Below are positions 62,903 to 64,000 of a stretch of 64,000 nucleotides of DNA, piece after piece. How positions within the stretch are numbered: position 1 is the first letter of the stretch; each line of letters starts with the position of its first letter. This DNA comes from PWND01 sp964614525 (GTDB taxonomy: Bacteria > Bacteroidota > Bacteroidia > Bacteroidales > UBA7960). The stretch lies in assembly GCA_964614525.1 (NCBI GenBank), contig CAZTPA010000005.1, positions 13,305 through 77,304 of the forward strand. The letters run 5' to 3'. Position numbers and translations under genes: made by a program. The notes under the pieces are model-generated. The model saw only the letters and a list, made by a program, of their open reading frames with translations, did not search any database and was not told the DNA's origin.

Positions 62903-63844
62903 ATGGACTCTGTAACAAAAACAAATTTTCAATTTCCAAAGCAAAAAAGTTATTATAAAGGTAAAGTAAGAGATGTGTATAACATCAATGACGAACTCTT
63001 ATTAATGATAGTGAGTGATAGGATTTCTGCATTTGATGTTGTCCTTCCACAAGGTATTCCTTATAAAGGACAGGTGTTAAACCAGATTGCTGCAAAGTTT
63101 CTCGATGCCACTGCTGATATAGTTCCTAATTGGAAAATTGATACTCCTGATCCTATGGTAACAGCAGGAGTTTTTTGTGAACCTTTTAAGGTTGAGATGG
63201 TTATTAGAGGATATTTGTCAGGACATGCATGGCGTGAATATAAACAAGGAAAAAGAACACTTTGTGGTGTTCAAATGCCGGATGGTATGAAAGAAAATGA
63301 TAAGTTTCCCAAACCAATAATTACTCCAACCACAAAGGAAGATATAGGCCATGATGAAGATATTTCAAGAGAAGATATTATAAAGCACGGACTTGTGGAT
63401 GAGAAAGATTATATAAAGCTCGAAGACTATACTTATAAGCTGTTTCAGAGAGGAACCGAGATAGCCGAAAAAATGGGACTCATTCTTGTTGATACTAAGT
63501 ATGAATTTGGTGTTGCTGATGGCAAAATTTATCTTATCGATGAAATACATACTCCCGACTCATCAAGGTATTTCTACTTAGATGGTTACCAAAAAAGACA
63601 GGATGCCGGAGAATCTCAAAAACAATTGTCAAAAGAATTTGTGAGAGAATGGCTTATGGAACAAGGCTTTCAAGGAAAAGAAGGGCAGGAAGTACCGCAG
63701 CTTCCGGATGATTTTGTGAAAAAGGTATCGGACCGATATATTGAACTGTATGAAAAAATTACCGGTGAGAAATTTATTAAAGTCCCTGCTGAAAATATTC
63801 AAAAAAGAATAGAAACCAACTGTTTGAACTTCCTTAACAGATAG
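62903..63844 (+). CDS. purC: SAICAR synthetase
   Basis: 313 residues, the longer version of PurC. ATP and substrate blocks are KGKVRDVYNINDE, SDRISAFDVVLPQGIPYKG, VIRGYLSGHAWREY, DTKYEFGV and DEIHTPDSSRY. The enzyme ligates aspartate to CAIR with ATP in purine synthesis. It shares a probable transcript with phoH. No PurR or guanine-riboswitch-like element is visible upstream of phoH. Confidence 0.96.
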   Translation: MDSVTKTNFQFPKQKSYYKGKVRDVYNINDELLLMIVSDRISAFDVVLPQGIPYKGQVLNQIAAKFLDATADIVPNWKIDTPDPMVTAGVFCEPFKVEMVIRGYLSGHAWREYKQGKRTLCGVQMPDGMKENDKFPKPIITPTTKEDIGHDEDISREDIIKHGLVDEKDYIKLEDYTYKLFQRGTEIAEKMGLILVDTKYEFGVADGKIYLIDEIHTPDSSRYFYLDGYQKRQDAGESQKQLSKEFVREWLMEQGFQGKEGQEVPQLPDDFVKKVSDRYIELYEKITGEKFIKVPAENIQKRIETNCLNFLNR

Positions 63845-63883
63845 CTCTTTTTTGTTTATAAAGTTTATTTTTAAATTGTGATT

Positions 63884-63934
63884 AGAGAATGCTAAGATAA
63901 TCAAGCTTTATTGCCTTTTATTTTAGCATTCTCT
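63884..63934. repeat. 12-bp inverted repeat after purC
   Basis: AGAGAATGCTAA (63884-63895) and TTAGCATTCTCT (63923-63934) match exactly across 27 bases. The loop is long for a classical terminator and no T-run follows, so the function is open. Confidence 0.5.
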
Positions 63935-64000
63935 TATGATATATAAGGGCTAATTTTTGACTTTACTCTTTTTGACGCAAATATACAGGAGCATTTTCTT

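Overview
This is a chromosomal window from a member of the Bacteroidota. Supporting evidence: low GC (visibly about one third G+C); a type IX secretion C-terminal sorting domain on a surface protein; gliding-type ABC genes gldF and gldG; several TAnnTTTG promoter -7 boxes instead of TATAAT; and DUF2027-Smr, TPR/beta-barrel and GH3-beta-lactamase fusion proteins typical of the phylum. An Rnf complex and a ygeY/ygeW pair suggest an anaerobic or facultatively anaerobic lifestyle. I cannot name the genus. No plasmid, prophage, CRISPR array or complete transposon is visible.

Layout. 1-2.2 kb: the 3' end of secA, a membrane protein, and a repeat-rich intergenic stretch with a MITE-like inverted-repeat element, a perfect 19-bp palindrome and a pair of direct repeats. 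2.2-4.9 kb: a secreted BspA-like repeat protein with YDG domains and a T9SS tail. 5.2-14.8 kb (minus strand): an alpha-2-macroglobulin-like anti-protease, an NlpC/P60 peptidase and an exported GH3-beta-lactamase fusion, probably one cell-envelope unit. 15-22.2 kb: a GT4 glycosyltransferase, ftsE, and a complete six-gene rnfBCDGEA operon. 22.5-25.4 kb: a site-2 protease with CBS domains, a DUF302 protein and a flavodoxin-like protein. 26-28.8 kb: a large exported CHAT-domain protein with intact His and Cys. 29.2-34.6 kb: two tandem tRNA-Leu genes, a SNF2-type ATPase and gyrB. 34.8-39.7 kb: a TPR protein and beta-barrel operon preceded by three 20-bp-phased repeats. 39.8-41.3 kb: RNase P RNA and a DUF2027-Smr protein. 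41.5-45.6 kb: flippase, chain-length and O-antigen ligase/polymerase-type genes. 45.7-53.1 kb: nitroreductase, soluble hybrid histidine kinase, a DUF2007-Usp protein, a small beta-barrel and an oligopeptide-binding lipoprotein. 53.2-55.7 kb: ygeW and ygeY. 55.9-61.6 kb: dnaN, then DUF4340-gldG-gldF-SAM hydrolase (minus strand). 61.9-63.8 kb: phoH-purC.

Most of the window is core genome. The least explained parts are the CHAT protein, the repeat-rich stretch at 1.5-2.1 kb, the A2M/NlpC/GH3-beta-lactamase cluster, and the TPR-barrel operon with its upstream phased repeats. I see no system that I can confidently call undescribed; these are the best candidates for a closer look. All names rest on motif recognition by eye, with no database search.
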